In this document: positions 1 to 8,751 of the stretch, one piece after another | Layout: every line of letters starts with the position of its first letter | How positions within the stretch are numbered: the first letter of the stretch is position 1 | NCBI GenBank assembly: GCA_963752855.1 | Contig: CAVVZX010000035.1 | Coordinates: 62,001 to 126,000 of the forward strand | Direction of reading: 5' to 3' | DNA length: 64,000 nt | Origin: DATJPW01 sp963752855 | Lineage (GTDB): Bacteria > Desulfobacterota > Desulfomonilia > Desulfomonilales > Desulfomonilaceae | The notes under the pieces: generated by a model | The model's input: only the letters and a program-made list of their open reading frames with translations | What the model was told of the DNA's origin: nothing | Databases searched by the model: none | Made by a program: the position numbers and the translations under genes

Positions 1-131
1 CCCTCAATGTAGTCGATACCCAATTCATCCAGCTTTTGCGCAATTCTTAGTTTGTCTTCAAGTGAAAAAGTGACGCCCCAGGTCTGGGAGCCATCCCTCA
101 GTGTCGTGTCATACAGTTCAATCGCGTTCAC
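1..131 (-). CDS. cimA: (R)-citramalate synthase, N-terminal part (runs off window)
   Basis: Reverse translation from a GTG at 131 gives VNAIELYDTTLRDGSQTWGV followed by a helix ending in LDELGIDYIE. This is the N-terminus of the LeuA/CimA (DRE-TIM metallolyase) family with the metal-binding TTLRDG motif. The enzyme condenses acetyl-CoA with pyruvate to citramalate, the threonine-independent route to isoleucine. The start is set by an in-frame stop upstream and a GGAG about 7 bases before the GTG. Only about 43 codons lie in the window. It is the third gene of a minus-strand set tsaE-lysC-cimA, an order known from Geobacter, which is why CimA is preferred over 2-isopropylmalate synthase. Confidence 0.85.
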   Translation of the reverse strand, partial: MNAIELYDTTLRDGSQTWGVTFSLEDKLRIAQKLDELGIDYIE

Positions 132-208
132 AAATCCGCTCCGGAACTTTAAAATGGTTTGCCGATCTATTCAGTTACCTAAGTTTCCATCCGATTGCGT
201 TCTAATAT

Positions 209-238
209 CCGTCATTCCAGCTTCCGCCGGTATGACGG
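209..238. repeat. Short palindromic repeat between lysC and cimA
   Basis: CCGTCAT (209-215) and ATGACGG (232-238) form perfect terminal arms around a core that itself contains CC/GG complementarity. The same GTCATTCC...GGAATGAC style of sequence recurs near 35.2, 36.2 and 46.5 kb. It is a dispersed extragenic palindrome; it has no T-run, so it is not a clear terminator. Confidence 0.6.
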
Positions 239-307
239 GACGCTTGTTTCATCGAGGCGCCACATTCGAATGAAAATTCGGCTCTCTCGGGTTACTCCGT
301 CAAAACA

Positions 308-1528
308 TTAAGACGCTTTTTCCAGCTCGAAACAATCGTGCAGCGCTCGAACAGCCAGTTCCGCGTATTTCTTGTCAATCACGCACGAGATCTTGATTTC
401 TGATGTGGAAATCATCTGTATGTTGATGCCTTCGGTCGCGAGAGTGGAAAACATTTTCGCAGCCACGCCCGAATAAGATCGCATTCCCAGGCCGATTATG
501 GAGACTTTGGCGATATTGTTGGACCCGAAGACGTCTTTAGCGCCCAGGTCTTGCCGAATTTCGTTACAGATGGCCATACCTTTGTCCAAATCCGCCGCAG
601 GAATGGTGAATGTGAGATCGGTTATTCCTTCAGCGCTCGAATTCTGAATGATCATATCCACCACCACGTTGGCCTTGGCCAATGCCGAAAAAATCTGAGA
701 CGCTACTCCGGGCTTATCCGGAACTGCCGAGAAAGTTATTTTGGCTACTTTGGTATCGCACGTTACTGCTCTAATGAATTCTTTTTCCATGTCAGGACTC
801 TCCTCAGTGACCAGTGTCCCTGGATTATCGTTAAAACTGGAGCGAACTATCATGGGGACATGATAGCGCATAGCGAACTCCACCGCCCGGGTGTAAAGGA
901 CCTTGGCCCCGAGCGACGCCATCTCCAACATTTCTTCATACGCGATTTTGTCTATTTTGCGAGCTTTGCTGGTGATATTCGGGTCAGAGGTGTACACGCC
1001 ATCGACATCCGTAAAGATCTCGCAGACATCCGCTTTCAGGGCTGCCGCCACAGCGACTGCCGAAGCATCGGAACCGCCTCGGCCCAAAGTGGTCACATTG
1101 CCGTTCTCATCTACTCCCTGGAAACCCGCAACCACAACAATGCGCCCGTTCCTAAGATCCGCCATCATGGATTCCGTATCGGTTTTGTTTATCCTGGCAG
1201 CGCCAAATCCGCTGTCGGTAACTAGAGGAATTTGCCAGCCGCAATAGGAACGTGCGCTATAGCCCATAGCCGCAAAAGTGATAGCCAGAAGAGATACCGT
1301 CACCTGCTCACCAGTTGCTAGGAGGAGATCCAGCTCTCTTTCGTTCGGGGTGGCTGTTATTTTCTTGGCGAGGCTTAACAGGCGGTCGGTTTCGCCGGCC
1401 ATTGCGGAGACCACTACCACCAGATCGTTTCCTTGATCTTTATAAGCAGCCACCTTGCGGGCCACGTTTGCGATCCGCTCAAGGTCGCCGACCGAGGTCC
1501 CTCCATATTTTTGCACGATCAAAGCCAT
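308..1528 (-). CDS. lysC: Aspartate kinase
   Basis: Intact 406-residue protein, the usual length for a monofunctional aspartokinase. It phosphorylates aspartate, the first step to lysine, threonine, methionine and diaminopimelate. The N-terminus MALIVQKYGGTSVGD holds the KYGGTS nucleotide/substrate motif. GRGGSDASAVAVA lies near residue 150 and LYTSDPNI-type kinase-domain sequence follows. Two ACT regulatory domains fill roughly residues 265-400, so feedback control by lysine and/or threonine is expected. The ATG is preceded by GAGGAG at about 8 bases. It lies between tsaE and cimA on the same strand, probably co-transcribed. Confidence 0.95.
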   Translation of the reverse strand: MALIVQKYGGTSVGDLERIANVARKVAAYKDQGNDLVVVVSAMAGETDRLLSLAKKITATPNERELDLLLATGEQVTVSLLAITFAAMGYSARSYCGWQIPLVTDSGFGAARINKTDTESMMADLRNGRIVVVAGFQGVDENGNVTTLGRGGSDASAVAVAAALKADVCEIFTDVDGVYTSDPNITSKARKIDKIAYEEMLEMASLGAKVLYTRAVEFAMRYHVPMIVRSSFNDNPGTLVTEESPDMEKEFIRAVTCDTKVAKITFSAVPDKPGVASQIFSALAKANVVVDMIIQNSSAEGITDLTFTIPAADLDKGMAICNEIRQDLGAKDVFGSNNIAKVSIIGLGMRSYSGVAAKMFSTLATEGINIQMISTSEIKISCVIDKKYAELAVRALHDCFELEKAS

Positions 1529-1620
1529 ACATCATACTCCTCAAAACTACTTATCTCGTCCTTAGGACGGCAAAACTTGCCTGGTTCGGCAGGACTGCGT
1601 TCCTGCGGAACAGGGCAGAT

Positions 1621-2103
1621 CTACTTGCCCCAAGCATTAACAAATCTTCCATCCTGATCATGCCAAAGGCCATCTTCGCGCCATTCGAAACGAAACTGTC
1701 GCCGGTTTTCTTCCTCATGATATCTAATGTAAACCCTTAATGGATCTTCATTGAGATCGGGAAGTTTCTCAGCCCACTCTACAATGAGAGCAGCGCCGCC
1801 GTCCAGAGCATCTTCAAGTCCGATCCCTTCAATCTGCTGAGAGTCTATTCGGTACAGGTCCGCATGGCATACCTGTAACAGTCCCTCAAAGCAATTTATT
1901 AACGTAAAGGTGGGGCTCACCACCTCGTCCGGGTCAACCCCGGTCGCTGCTGAAACTATACCCTTTGCCAGCCTTGTCTTGCCCGTGCCCAATTCGCCGA
2001 TAAGCATGATCAGATCACCGGGCCTTAGCATCTTACCTATAGTCGAGCCGAGGCGAATAGTTTCCTGTTCAGAAGAGGCTATAAACTGGAATTCTTTCAC
2101 CAT
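1621..2103 (-). CDS. tsaE: tRNA threonylcarbamoyladenosine biosynthesis ATPase TsaE
   Basis: P-loop ATPase of the TsaE/YjeE family, which works with TsaB and TsaD to make the t6A modification of ANN-decoding tRNAs. The Walker A motif GELGTGKT is followed by the family signature VVSPTFTLIN and by HADLYR. The ATG at 2103 (MVKEFQFIASSEQ) fits the family N-terminus; an upstream in-frame GTG at 2148 would add 15 residues with no family match. About 160 residues, normal length. The C-terminal tail is charged and variable. It sits about 90 bases upstream of lysC on the same strand, an arrangement shared with Geobacter-type genomes. Confidence 0.9.
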   Translation of the reverse strand: MVKEFQFIASSEQETIRLGSTIGKMLRPGDLIMLIGELGTGKTRLAKGIVSAATGVDPDEVVSPTFTLINCFEGLLQVCHADLYRIDSQQIEGIGLEDALDGGAALIVEWAEKLPDLNEDPLRVYIRYHEEENRRQFRFEWREDGLWHDQDGRFVNAWGK

Positions 2104-2148
2104 GTCCGGATTTCCATAAGCGGACTTCCAAGGGAGGTCCGTAATCAC

Positions 2149-2551
2149 GAATAACCCCGATTATCCTTTCTGGCAAGAGGCTGGGCGGCAGCGGCAGTCT
2201 CTGAATGACTCGGCCTGTCAAAATCGTGGCACAATGCGCTGTAGGGGCAGGCCTCGTGCCTGCCCGGCCTTGGGCGCCCACAAGAGGCGCCCCTACAGCG
2301 GCTGTCGGCTCTCATCCCGAACGGAGTAAGTGGCGCACGAACACAGGTTTTGAGATAGTTTCTAATGGGAGGACAGCTTTCAACCGGGTGGTAATCACAG
2401 TCTTTCCACCGCCTAACAGAATACTAATCAGCGAATTTACGGCAATCCTTGTGTATCTCGGTGACTTATGCTACTTCTTTTTGGACATCGGCATCTTGGG
2501 GGAATTGTTGGGCTGGAAGTCCTGATGGCCTTATCCGTAAAGTGTTGCTGA
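2149..2551. repeat. Intergenic region with a composite palindromic repeat
   Basis: About 400 bases between the divergent tsaE and ribD-like genes. At 2239-2298 lies a nested repeat: terminal arms CTGTAGGGGC and GCCCCTACAG are perfectly complementary. Inside are two smaller hairpins, GCAGGC/GCCTGC and GGGCGCC/GGCGCCC. Closely related GTAGGGGC... elements occur at 17.1 and 48.2 kb. The rest (2300-2551) must hold the promoter of the plus-strand operon, but I could not pick one reliably. No convincing small gene is seen. Confidence 0.55.
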
Positions 2552-3253
2552 ATGATAAATTTTATTAAGTCCCTTCCAGCAGTTTCTGCTGATCATCATG
2601 CCAGGACGGGGCTGCCCTTCGTGACGCTTAGTTACGCCCAGAGCCTTGACGGGTCTATCGCAGCTAGGCGCGGGGAAGCTCTAGGCTTGAGCGGACCTCA
2701 ATCTCTTAAACTCACTCACCGACTCAGGTCCAAGCATGATGCCATCCTCGTAGGCATCGGCACTGTGCTTTCTGATGATCCAAGGTTGACTGTGAGATTA
2801 GTCAATGGCGCAAATCCACGCCCTGTAGTGGTCGACAGCCGCCTGCGCATCCCACTCGATTGTAAACTTTTCCAGAACAGCGCCACTCCCTGGGTGGCGG
2901 CAACGGAGGAACACCCGGCTGCGCGACGTGAGGCCCTTGAAGCTACGGGGGCTCACGTGCTGACGATCCGGTCGGACAATAACGGTCAGGTGGATTTGTT
3001 ATTAATGCTGAAGCGGCTGGGTCAAATGGGAATTGTCAGTTTAATGGTGGAAGGGGGAGCTAGCATAATCACGAGCTTTCTACTCTGTGGCTTGGTCAAT
3101 TACCTGGTCTTGACAGTGACGCCGGCGCTGGTCGGCGGTTTGAGAGGAGTTAATGATCTGGGCCTCACGGAGGCGCCGAGCGTTCGTTCACTTAGTCATC
3201 TGGGTCACAAGTGGCTTGGAAAAGATCTCATTTTGTGGGGCAATCTCACCTGA
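2552..3253 (+). CDS. RibD C-terminal-type pyrimidine reductase
   Basis: A 233-residue stand-alone reductase of the RibD_C/dihydrofolate-reductase fold, which in riboflavin synthesis reduces the ribosylamino-pyrimidine with NADPH. Motifs: TLSYAQSLDGSIA near residue 25, RSKHDAILVGIGTVLSDDP near residue 65, RPVVVDSRLRIP, and the NADPH-binding VEGGASIITSFL near residue 170. The deaminase half of bifunctional RibD is absent. It starts a run of five genes with 0-4 base gaps or overlaps (RibD-like, MDR, PTPS, GT4, methyltransferase). This context argues for a role in a dedicated pteridine-like pathway, not bulk riboflavin synthesis; that is inference. Confidence 0.8.
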   Translation: MINFIKSLPAVSADHHARTGLPFVTLSYAQSLDGSIAARRGEALGLSGPQSLKLTHRLRSKHDAILVGIGTVLSDDPRLTVRLVNGANPRPVVVDSRLRIPLDCKLFQNSATPWVAATEEHPAARREALEATGAHVLTIRSDNNGQVDLLLMLKRLGQMGIVSLMVEGGASIITSFLLCGLVNYLVLTVTPALVGGLRGVNDLGLTEAPSVRSLSHLGHKWLGKDLILWGNLT

Positions 3254-3255
3254 TC

Positions 3256-4290
3256 ATGGAAGGGCCAGCGCTTCAATTCAAGGAACCATATCGAATCGAG
3301 GTTCGGCAAGAACCGATAAGTCTGCCGGGCCGCAACCAGGTGTTGGTGGAAACCATCCTTTCGGCAGTAAGTCCCGGTACCGAGCTTTTAGTCTACAGAG
3401 GCCAATGGCCGGATGATTTGCCGGTGGACGCCACTATTCCGGCCCTGGCGGGCAAATTCAGCTATCCCCTGAAATACGGTTATGCAACGGTAGGGCGGGT
3501 GATCGAAATTGGGGCTGATGTTGACTCGACCTGGCTGGAACGGCGCGTTTTCGCGTTCAGCCCACATCAGGCGTATTTTCTGTCTACCCCTGACGAATTG
3601 CTTTCATTGCCGGCCTCAATTCCGTCGGAAGATGCGGGCTTCCTGCCCAGTATGGAGACTGCCGTTAGTTTTGTGATGGACGGCAAGCCTCTCATCGGAG
3701 AATTTGTCGGCGTGTTCGGGCAGGGAGTGATTGGATTGTTGACCACAGCTTTGTTGGCCAAGATTCCCTTGTCCCATCTCGTGACTTTGGATAAATATTC
3801 GTTACGCCGCGAGAAGTCCTTGGAATTGGGAGCGAACACATGTTTTAACCCGAGCGATCCTGACATTCCCGGCCGCTTGCGGGACGTCTTGGATGTGAGC
3901 GATTCCGATAGCGGGCTGGACTTGGCGTACGAACTTTCCGGTAACCCGGAGGCCTTGGATATGGCTATCGCTGCGACCGGGTTTTCAGGTCGCGTGGTGA
4001 TTGGCTCCTGGTATGGGACCAAGAAAGCGGCGGTCGATCTTGGGGGCCGTTTCCACAGAGGCCGTATTCAAATCCAAAGCTCCCAGGTGAGCAGGCTGGC
4101 GCCGGAATTAACCGCGCGGTGGACCAAGTCTCGTCGTCTCCAGTTAGCTCTCAGAATGTTATCTGAGATTCATCCGTCAAGTCTGATTACCCACCGATTT
4201 CATATTTCAAGGGCGCCGGAAGCCTACGCGCTTCTTGACGAGCATCCGGGCGCCGCCCTTCAAGTAATTTTTACTTACGAGGATTTATAA
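3256..4290 (+). CDS. MDR-superfamily dehydrogenase without visible zinc cysteines
   Basis: About 344 residues of the medium-chain dehydrogenase/reductase superfamily, related to the bacteriochlorophyllide-dehydrogenase-like group. The ATG at 3256, 2 bases after the ribD-like stop, gives MEGPALQFKEPYRIEV. The N-terminal GroES-like part has SAVSPGTELLVYRG where zinc ADHs have a catalytic Cys (CGICGTD type). The structural four-cysteine lobe is also missing. The Rossmann part reads VGVFGQGVIGLLTTALL, then VTLDKYSLRREKSLELGA. It probably oxidises or reduces an intermediate of the surrounding pathway with NAD(P)H; the substrate is unknown. The stop overlaps the next start (TAATG). Confidence 0.75.
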   Translation: MEGPALQFKEPYRIEVRQEPISLPGRNQVLVETILSAVSPGTELLVYRGQWPDDLPVDATIPALAGKFSYPLKYGYATVGRVIEIGADVDSTWLERRVFAFSPHQAYFLSTPDELLSLPASIPSEDAGFLPSMETAVSFVMDGKPLIGEFVGVFGQGVIGLLTTALLAKIPLSHLVTLDKYSLRREKSLELGANTCFNPSDPDIPGRLRDVLDVSDSDSGLDLAYELSGNPEALDMAIAATGFSGRVVIGSWYGTKKAAVDLGGRFHRGRIQIQSSQVSRLAPELTARWTKSRRLQLALRMLSEIHPSSLITHRFHISRAPEAYALLDEHPGAALQVIFTYEDL

Positions 4291-4694
4291 TGAGTCCATC
4301 TCATAACGGACCGATTTACACCGTGGCCGTCGAACGTGATTTTATAGGCAGGCATTGGCTGTTCGGTGGCGACTGGGGCGCGGAGAATGAGATCCATTCG
4401 CACCACTATAAGGTGGAAGTTCAGTTGGAAGGCTCTGAGCTGGATCCCCACGGTTACTTGGTCGATATTGTCGATATAGAGGCCGCTCTGGATGAGCTGA
4501 CAGCACACTATCGTGATCGCACCCTGAATGAGTTACCCGAATTCAAAGATCTGAACCCGAGTATAGAACGCTTGTCCAAGCTCTTCTGTGAAGCCCTGTT
4601 CGAGCGTGTCCATGCGCCGAATATCAGCGCTGTTACGGTCAAAATCTGGGAAAATCAGATAGCCTGGGCTTCCTATCGAAGAGAGCGCCGGTGA
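4290..4694 (+). CDS. 6-pyruvoyltetrahydropterin synthase/QueD-family protein
   Basis: 134 residues, PTPS/QueD fold. These enzymes convert dihydroneopterin triphosphate to 6-pyruvoyl- or 6-carboxy-tetrahydropterin. Zinc-ligand candidates are the His in FIGRHWL near residue 20 and the two in EIHSHHYKVEV near residue 37. YLVDIVDIEAALDEL matches the family D-x-x-D/L segment, and the catalytic Glu is in VKIWEN. The usual nucleophilic Cys four residues before the HxH pair is absent; the stretch reads GAENEIHSHH, with Glu in its place. This resembles the Cys-to-Glu change of PTPS-III enzymes, which make 6-hydroxymethylpterin, so the product may differ from QueD's. It overlaps both neighbours. Confidence 0.8.
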   Translation: MSPSHNGPIYTVAVERDFIGRHWLFGGDWGAENEIHSHHYKVEVQLEGSELDPHGYLVDIVDIEAALDELTAHYRDRTLNELPEFKDLNPSIERLSKLFCEALFERVHAPNISAVTVKIWENQIAWASYRRERR

Positions 4695-5767
4695 ATCTGG
4701 GGCTGATCATCTACGGAAGCCTGGAGACTGTTTCCGGCGGCTTCTTTTATGACGGAATGCTGGTGGATCGTCTAAAATCCAACGGGGATCGGGTGGAAAT
4801 TTTTTCTCTCCCCTGGCGTAATTACGCCCGACATCTTTTAGATAACTTTTCCGGGACCTTCATTGAGTCGCTAAGCGCCGCCAACCTGGATGTCCTGATC
4901 CAGGATGAACTCAACCATCCTTCGCTGTTCAGATTGAATCGAAAACTTAAGGATCGGGTTCGATATCCGATAGTCTCGATAGTGCATCATCTCAGGTCAA
5001 GGGAGTCGAGGCCTGATTGGCAAAACAGATTGTACCGCAGCGTGGAACGAGATTACCTGAGGACTGTGGACGGATTCGTTTTCGTCAGTCGCACTACCGG
5101 CTCTGATGTGAAGGCGCTCACCGGGCGGGAGGTCCCGTCAGTTCTGGCTCATCCGGGTCGAGACTTGGTTGGGCCGGTCATCTCTCCCGATCGAATGAGG
5201 GCTCGCTCGTTCGAATCGGGCCCGTTGCGAGTCTTATTTGTGGGCAGCCTTATCCCGCGCAAGGAACTGCATACTCTGATTGCCGCGCTTGCCTCCCTTC
5301 CCCAAGCGAGCTGGAAGCTCGATGTCGTGGGTGGATTTGTGGATAAGCCCTATGCCCTGGAAATAAAACGACAAATTGAACAAGAAGGGTTGTCGGAAAG
5401 GATTTCTCTTTTAGGTGTCGTTACCGGCGATGCGCTTAGGGAATACTATCAGGAAAGCCATGTGCTGGCGGTGCCATCCTCTTATGAAGGCTTCGGAATG
5501 GTTTACCTGGAAGGCATGGGCTTCGGGCTCCCGTCCATTGCTTCGACAGCCGGCGCCGCTCATGAGATCGTCACTCACGGTCAGAATGGTTTCCTGGTCC
5601 GCCCGGGGGATGCCGCCGCAATAGCCGAAAATATCGGAGACCTGAACAGAGATAGGGAGAAGCTGTTTCGGATGGGCTTGAACGCTCTTGACCGATACCG
5701 AAAGCACCCTACGTGGGACGAATCCACATCAAAGATTGCAGAGTTTCTTCAATCAATGGTTAATTGA
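4691..5767 (+). CDS. Family 4 glycosyltransferase
   Basis: 358 residues, GT-B fold, retaining GT4 family. It starts with GTG overlapping the PTPS stop (GTGA). The N-terminal acceptor lobe begins MNLGLIIYGSLETVSGGFFYD. The C-terminal donor lobe carries LRVLFVGSLIPRKELHTLI and the nucleotide-sugar motif VPSSYEGFGMVYLEGMGFGLPSIA, with the E-x7-E pair, followed by HGQNGFLVRPGD. It should transfer a sugar from a nucleotide-activated donor. In this operon the acceptor may be the pteridine-like product of the upstream genes, as in biopterin glycosides; that is inference. Confidence 0.85.
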   Translation: MNLGLIIYGSLETVSGGFFYDGMLVDRLKSNGDRVEIFSLPWRNYARHLLDNFSGTFIESLSAANLDVLIQDELNHPSLFRLNRKLKDRVRYPIVSIVHHLRSRESRPDWQNRLYRSVERDYLRTVDGFVFVSRTTGSDVKALTGREVPSVLAHPGRDLVGPVISPDRMRARSFESGPLRVLFVGSLIPRKELHTLIAALASLPQASWKLDVVGGFVDKPYALEIKRQIEQEGLSERISLLGVVTGDALREYYQESHVLAVPSSYEGFGMVYLEGMGFGLPSIASTAGAAHEIVTHGQNGFLVRPGDAAAIAENIGDLNRDREKLFRMGLNALDRYRKHPTWDESTSKIAEFLQSMVN

Positions 5768-5770
5768 AAA

Positions 5771-6701
5771 ATGCCGCCGCCAGACGAATACAGTTTCATT
5801 AGATATCTTTCGGCAAAGAAGACAGTGGACGACCGAAGCCTTAACAGGCGCGTCTGGGAAACACTGATTCGCGAAGTTTCAGCTGTACCGCATGATGGGC
5901 CGCTTCAGATTCTAGAGATCGGCGCAGGAATAGGCACGATGGTAGAGCGGGCGCTTGATTGGGGTTTGGTCAATCAAGCCGTTTACACAGCTCTGGATTC
6001 TGAGTCTGAGAACATTGCCGAAGCGGCGGTGAGGCTTCCCTCATGGGCGCGAACCCGGGGCTACAGCGTCGCAGGCGAAACGGCCGGACAAATTCACATA
6101 GAGGGACAAGGTAAGGACCTTGTGGTCAATTTGGAGGCCCAGGACATTTTTGGCTTCATGGAGAATCCGCGCCAAAAGGGGCAATGGGACCTTCTCATCG
6201 CCAATGCTTTTCTGGATCTGATCGATGTCCGCACGGCGCTGCCCGAAATTTTGTCTCTCCTCAAGCCTGGGGGCCGGTTCTATTTCACAGTAACTTTTGA
6301 CGGGTCCACGATCTTTCAGCCGGAGATCGACAAAGAATTGGATACGACAATCGAAGGCCTTTACCACGAAACCATGGATCGCCGAATCATTCGGGGCAGA
6401 CCATCAGGTGATAGTCGCACTGGACGACATTTTTTCGCCGAAGCCAGGAACGCCGGAGCGGAAATTCTAGATTCCGGCTCGTCTGACTGGGTCGTATTTG
6501 CAGGGCCAAGCGGATATCCGGCTGATGAAGCCTATTTTCTTCACTTCATAATTCACACCGTCGGTTCCGCTCTGGCGGGCAGGCCCGAACTCGATCCGGA
6601 GCCGTTTCACCGCCTGGATTCAGGAGCGCCACGCCCAGGTGGAGCAGGGGAAGCTAGTCTACATAGCCCACCAACTCGACTTCCTCGGGCGGTTGTGTTG
6701 A
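5771..6701 (+). CDS. Class I SAM-dependent methyltransferase (frameshift near 6613)
   Basis: About 309 residues. The SAM-binding motif I is ILEIGAGIGTMVERAL near residue 48. The acidic residue of motif II is in YTALDSESEN, and the post-motif LKPGGRFYFTVTFDG is near residue 180. A GTx[E/D]-type small-molecule methyltransferase is likely. Near 6613 the frame breaks: removing one C from CACCGCCTGG restores the terminus HRWIQERHAQVEQGK... ending RLC at 6701. This is far more natural than the proline-rich tail read otherwise. It begins 3 bases after the GT4 stop and is the last gene of the five-gene set. Confidence 0.75.
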
Positions 6702-7065
6702 CTTCGTCATGATAATGAAAGTTATCGTTGAATGGATTATAATAAAAGATATCGAAGACCACCAATTTGGCGCCGAATTCCGACAGTCTTTCAATAATTC
6801 GGGCGCTGAGCGCCCTATCCCACGGCCATTGCCCGTATTCTCCGATAGCCGCATCGTCAATATCCAAATGAACAATTTCCTGCGCCAAGGAGCGGACCGG
6901 GCTATGGGACAATTTCCAGTCGTAAGATTTGGAAGTCAAAGGCTCGAAATATGAGGGCCGGAAGAAAATTAGCAGGACAACAAATATACTCCATACGGCC
7001 GAAAAAATGACACATGCGGCCGACGTACCATTCCTGGAAAACTGACTTTTTTCCCAGAATTTCAC
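6607..7065 (-). pseudogene. CHASE2-domain sensor protein remnant
   Basis: The translation begins MKFWEKSQFSRNG, then a single hydrophobic membrane segment (VIFSAVWSIFVVLLIFF). Next comes the start of a CHASE2 extracellular sensor domain: SYDWKL, IVHLDIDDAAIGEYGQWPWD, and LSEFGAKLVVFDIFYY. CHASE2 proteins are normally over 400 residues, with three C-terminal membrane helices and an adenylate cyclase, kinase or diguanylate cyclase output. Here the domain stops after about 125 residues and runs antisense into the 3' end of the methyltransferase gene. It is best read as a truncated relic left by a rearrangement at the operon border. Confidence 0.65.
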
Positions 7066-7173
7066 GGGCGTATTCCGGTAGCTTTCAATTCATAGGATGT
7101 CGCGTGGTCCGCGAGAGTATATTGCTCGACTGATTCCAGCGTCAATCCCAATCTTTTGTCGGACCGCTAAGCG

Positions 7174-8685
7174 CTATATGGAATACAACTCACCGTATTT
7201 ATTCTCCAAATAATCGATTAGGAACCCGGGATTGAGATCTTCTCCTGTGGCCCTAATTAACAATTCCCGCGGTAAGTATGTAGATCCCTGGGAGTGAATA
7301 TTCTTTCTCAGCCACTCGAGCAAAGGCTCAAATTCCCCGCGAGATATGAACGAGTCCAGGTCTCCCAGGTCGCTCTTCGCTCGATGGAAGAATTGAGCCG
7401 CGTAGAGGTTCCCCAGCGTGTAGGTCGGGAAATAACCTATGGAGCCGGAGGACCAATGAACATCCTGCATCACTCCTTGCGCATAATCCGGAGGCGTCAG
7501 TCCCAGATACTCTCAGCATTTTCGTCGTTCCATGCCTCCGGCAAATCGCTTGCCTGAATGTCGCCTCGGAGGAGGGCAACTTCTAATTCGAAGCGTAGGA
7601 GTATATGTAAATTATAAGTTACTTCGTCTGCTTCGACTCTTATGAGGCTCGGTTTGACCTCATTGACCGCAAGCAGGAAGGTCGAGAGGGGGACTTCCGC
7701 CAAGGAAGTGAACCTGGATTGGGCGTTGGGGTAGAAGTGGCTCCAGAACGCTTCTGAGCGGGCGACCATATTCTCCCACATCCTGGACTGCGATTCATTG
7801 ACTCCGAGCGAAATAGGACGGCAGATAGGGGAGCCCCAGTGTTCCAGCGGCAAACCCTGGTGATATATCGCGTGGCCCGCTTCGTGGATAACCGCGAAGA
7901 ACGCCTCATTAAAATAGTTCTCGACTGTAACGAGTCGTTATACGGACATCCCCCGGTCCTATGCCGGTTGTGAACGGATGGGCCGAAATGTCCAATCGCC
8001 CTGCTTCAAGGTCGTAACCGATCTGGCGGGCGACTTCGAGAGAAAACGATCTTTGGTCGGCTATCGGGAAGAGCCCGTGCACGGCTGCGCTTGCTCCTTG
8101 CTCGGAACGGGCCTGAATGCGGCCGATCAGCTCCACCAACGGTTTCCTCAACCTCTCGAAGATGGGTTCTAGATTTCGAGCGGTCTCGCCAACTTCGTAC
8201 ACGTCGAGCAACGCATCATAGGGCTCTTGCTCGTATCCTACCGCCTGAGCTTCCTCTCTCTTAAGCGTCACTATTCTTTCCAGATACGGCTTGAAAAGGT
8301 CCCAGTCGTTTGCGGGTCTGGCCCGCTCCCATACCGATTGACCCTCAGCAGCCGCGCGAGACAGAGCGACGGCAAGTTTTTCCGGGATTTTGACCGCGCG
8401 ATCGTAGTATCGACGCCACCAGCGGACGTTCACGGCCTGCACAGATTCCGGATCTCGAACCGATTCCGAGCCTTCAATCGCGGCCAGGCACTCTCCCACT
8501 ATGGGATCCGTTATCATTCTGTGGCGCATCCCCGCGAGACAGGCCAATTGGTTCACCCTGTGAGCGTGACCTTTAGGCGGAATCTGTGTGCGCTGGTCCC
8601 AATCCAGCACAGCGATGGCTGAGCCCAAGTAAGCGAGTTGCTTCCCATGTTCGGACAATTGTTCGTAAGCTTGATCTGGCGTCAT
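7174..8685 (-). CDS. M32 family metallocarboxypeptidase (two frame breaks)
   Basis: About 500 residues once two breaks are repaired, the normal size for thermostable carboxypeptidase 1 (Taq type), a cytoplasmic zinc peptidase that removes C-terminal residues. The ATG at 8685 (MTPDQAYEQLSEHGKQ) has GAGGG upstream. Reading on gives VLDWDQRTQIPP and DVYEVGETARNLEPIF. After a one-base repair near 7930 comes FFAVIHEAGHAIYHQG with the HExxH zinc motif. It is followed by LGVNESQSRMWENMV with the third ligand Glu. A second break near 7490 leads into YLGLTPPDYAQGVMQDVHW and the end ENKYGELYSI. All catalytic parts are present. Confidence 0.85.
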
Positions 8686-8751
8686 GATAACCCTCAAACA
8701 GCAAAATGCCTTCCCGATGACTATATGATATAGTGGCAATATGAGGAAAAT

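Noticed and set aside
551..1225. A 224-codon plus-strand open frame inside lysC
   Set aside because: It is antisense to the well-supported aspartokinase gene and its translation resembles no family; it follows from the codon bias of the opposite strand.
2219..2236. TGGCACAATGCGCTG as a second sigma-54 promoter
   Set aside because: The TTGC element is missing at the required spacing, and the sequence is part of the border of a palindromic repeat.
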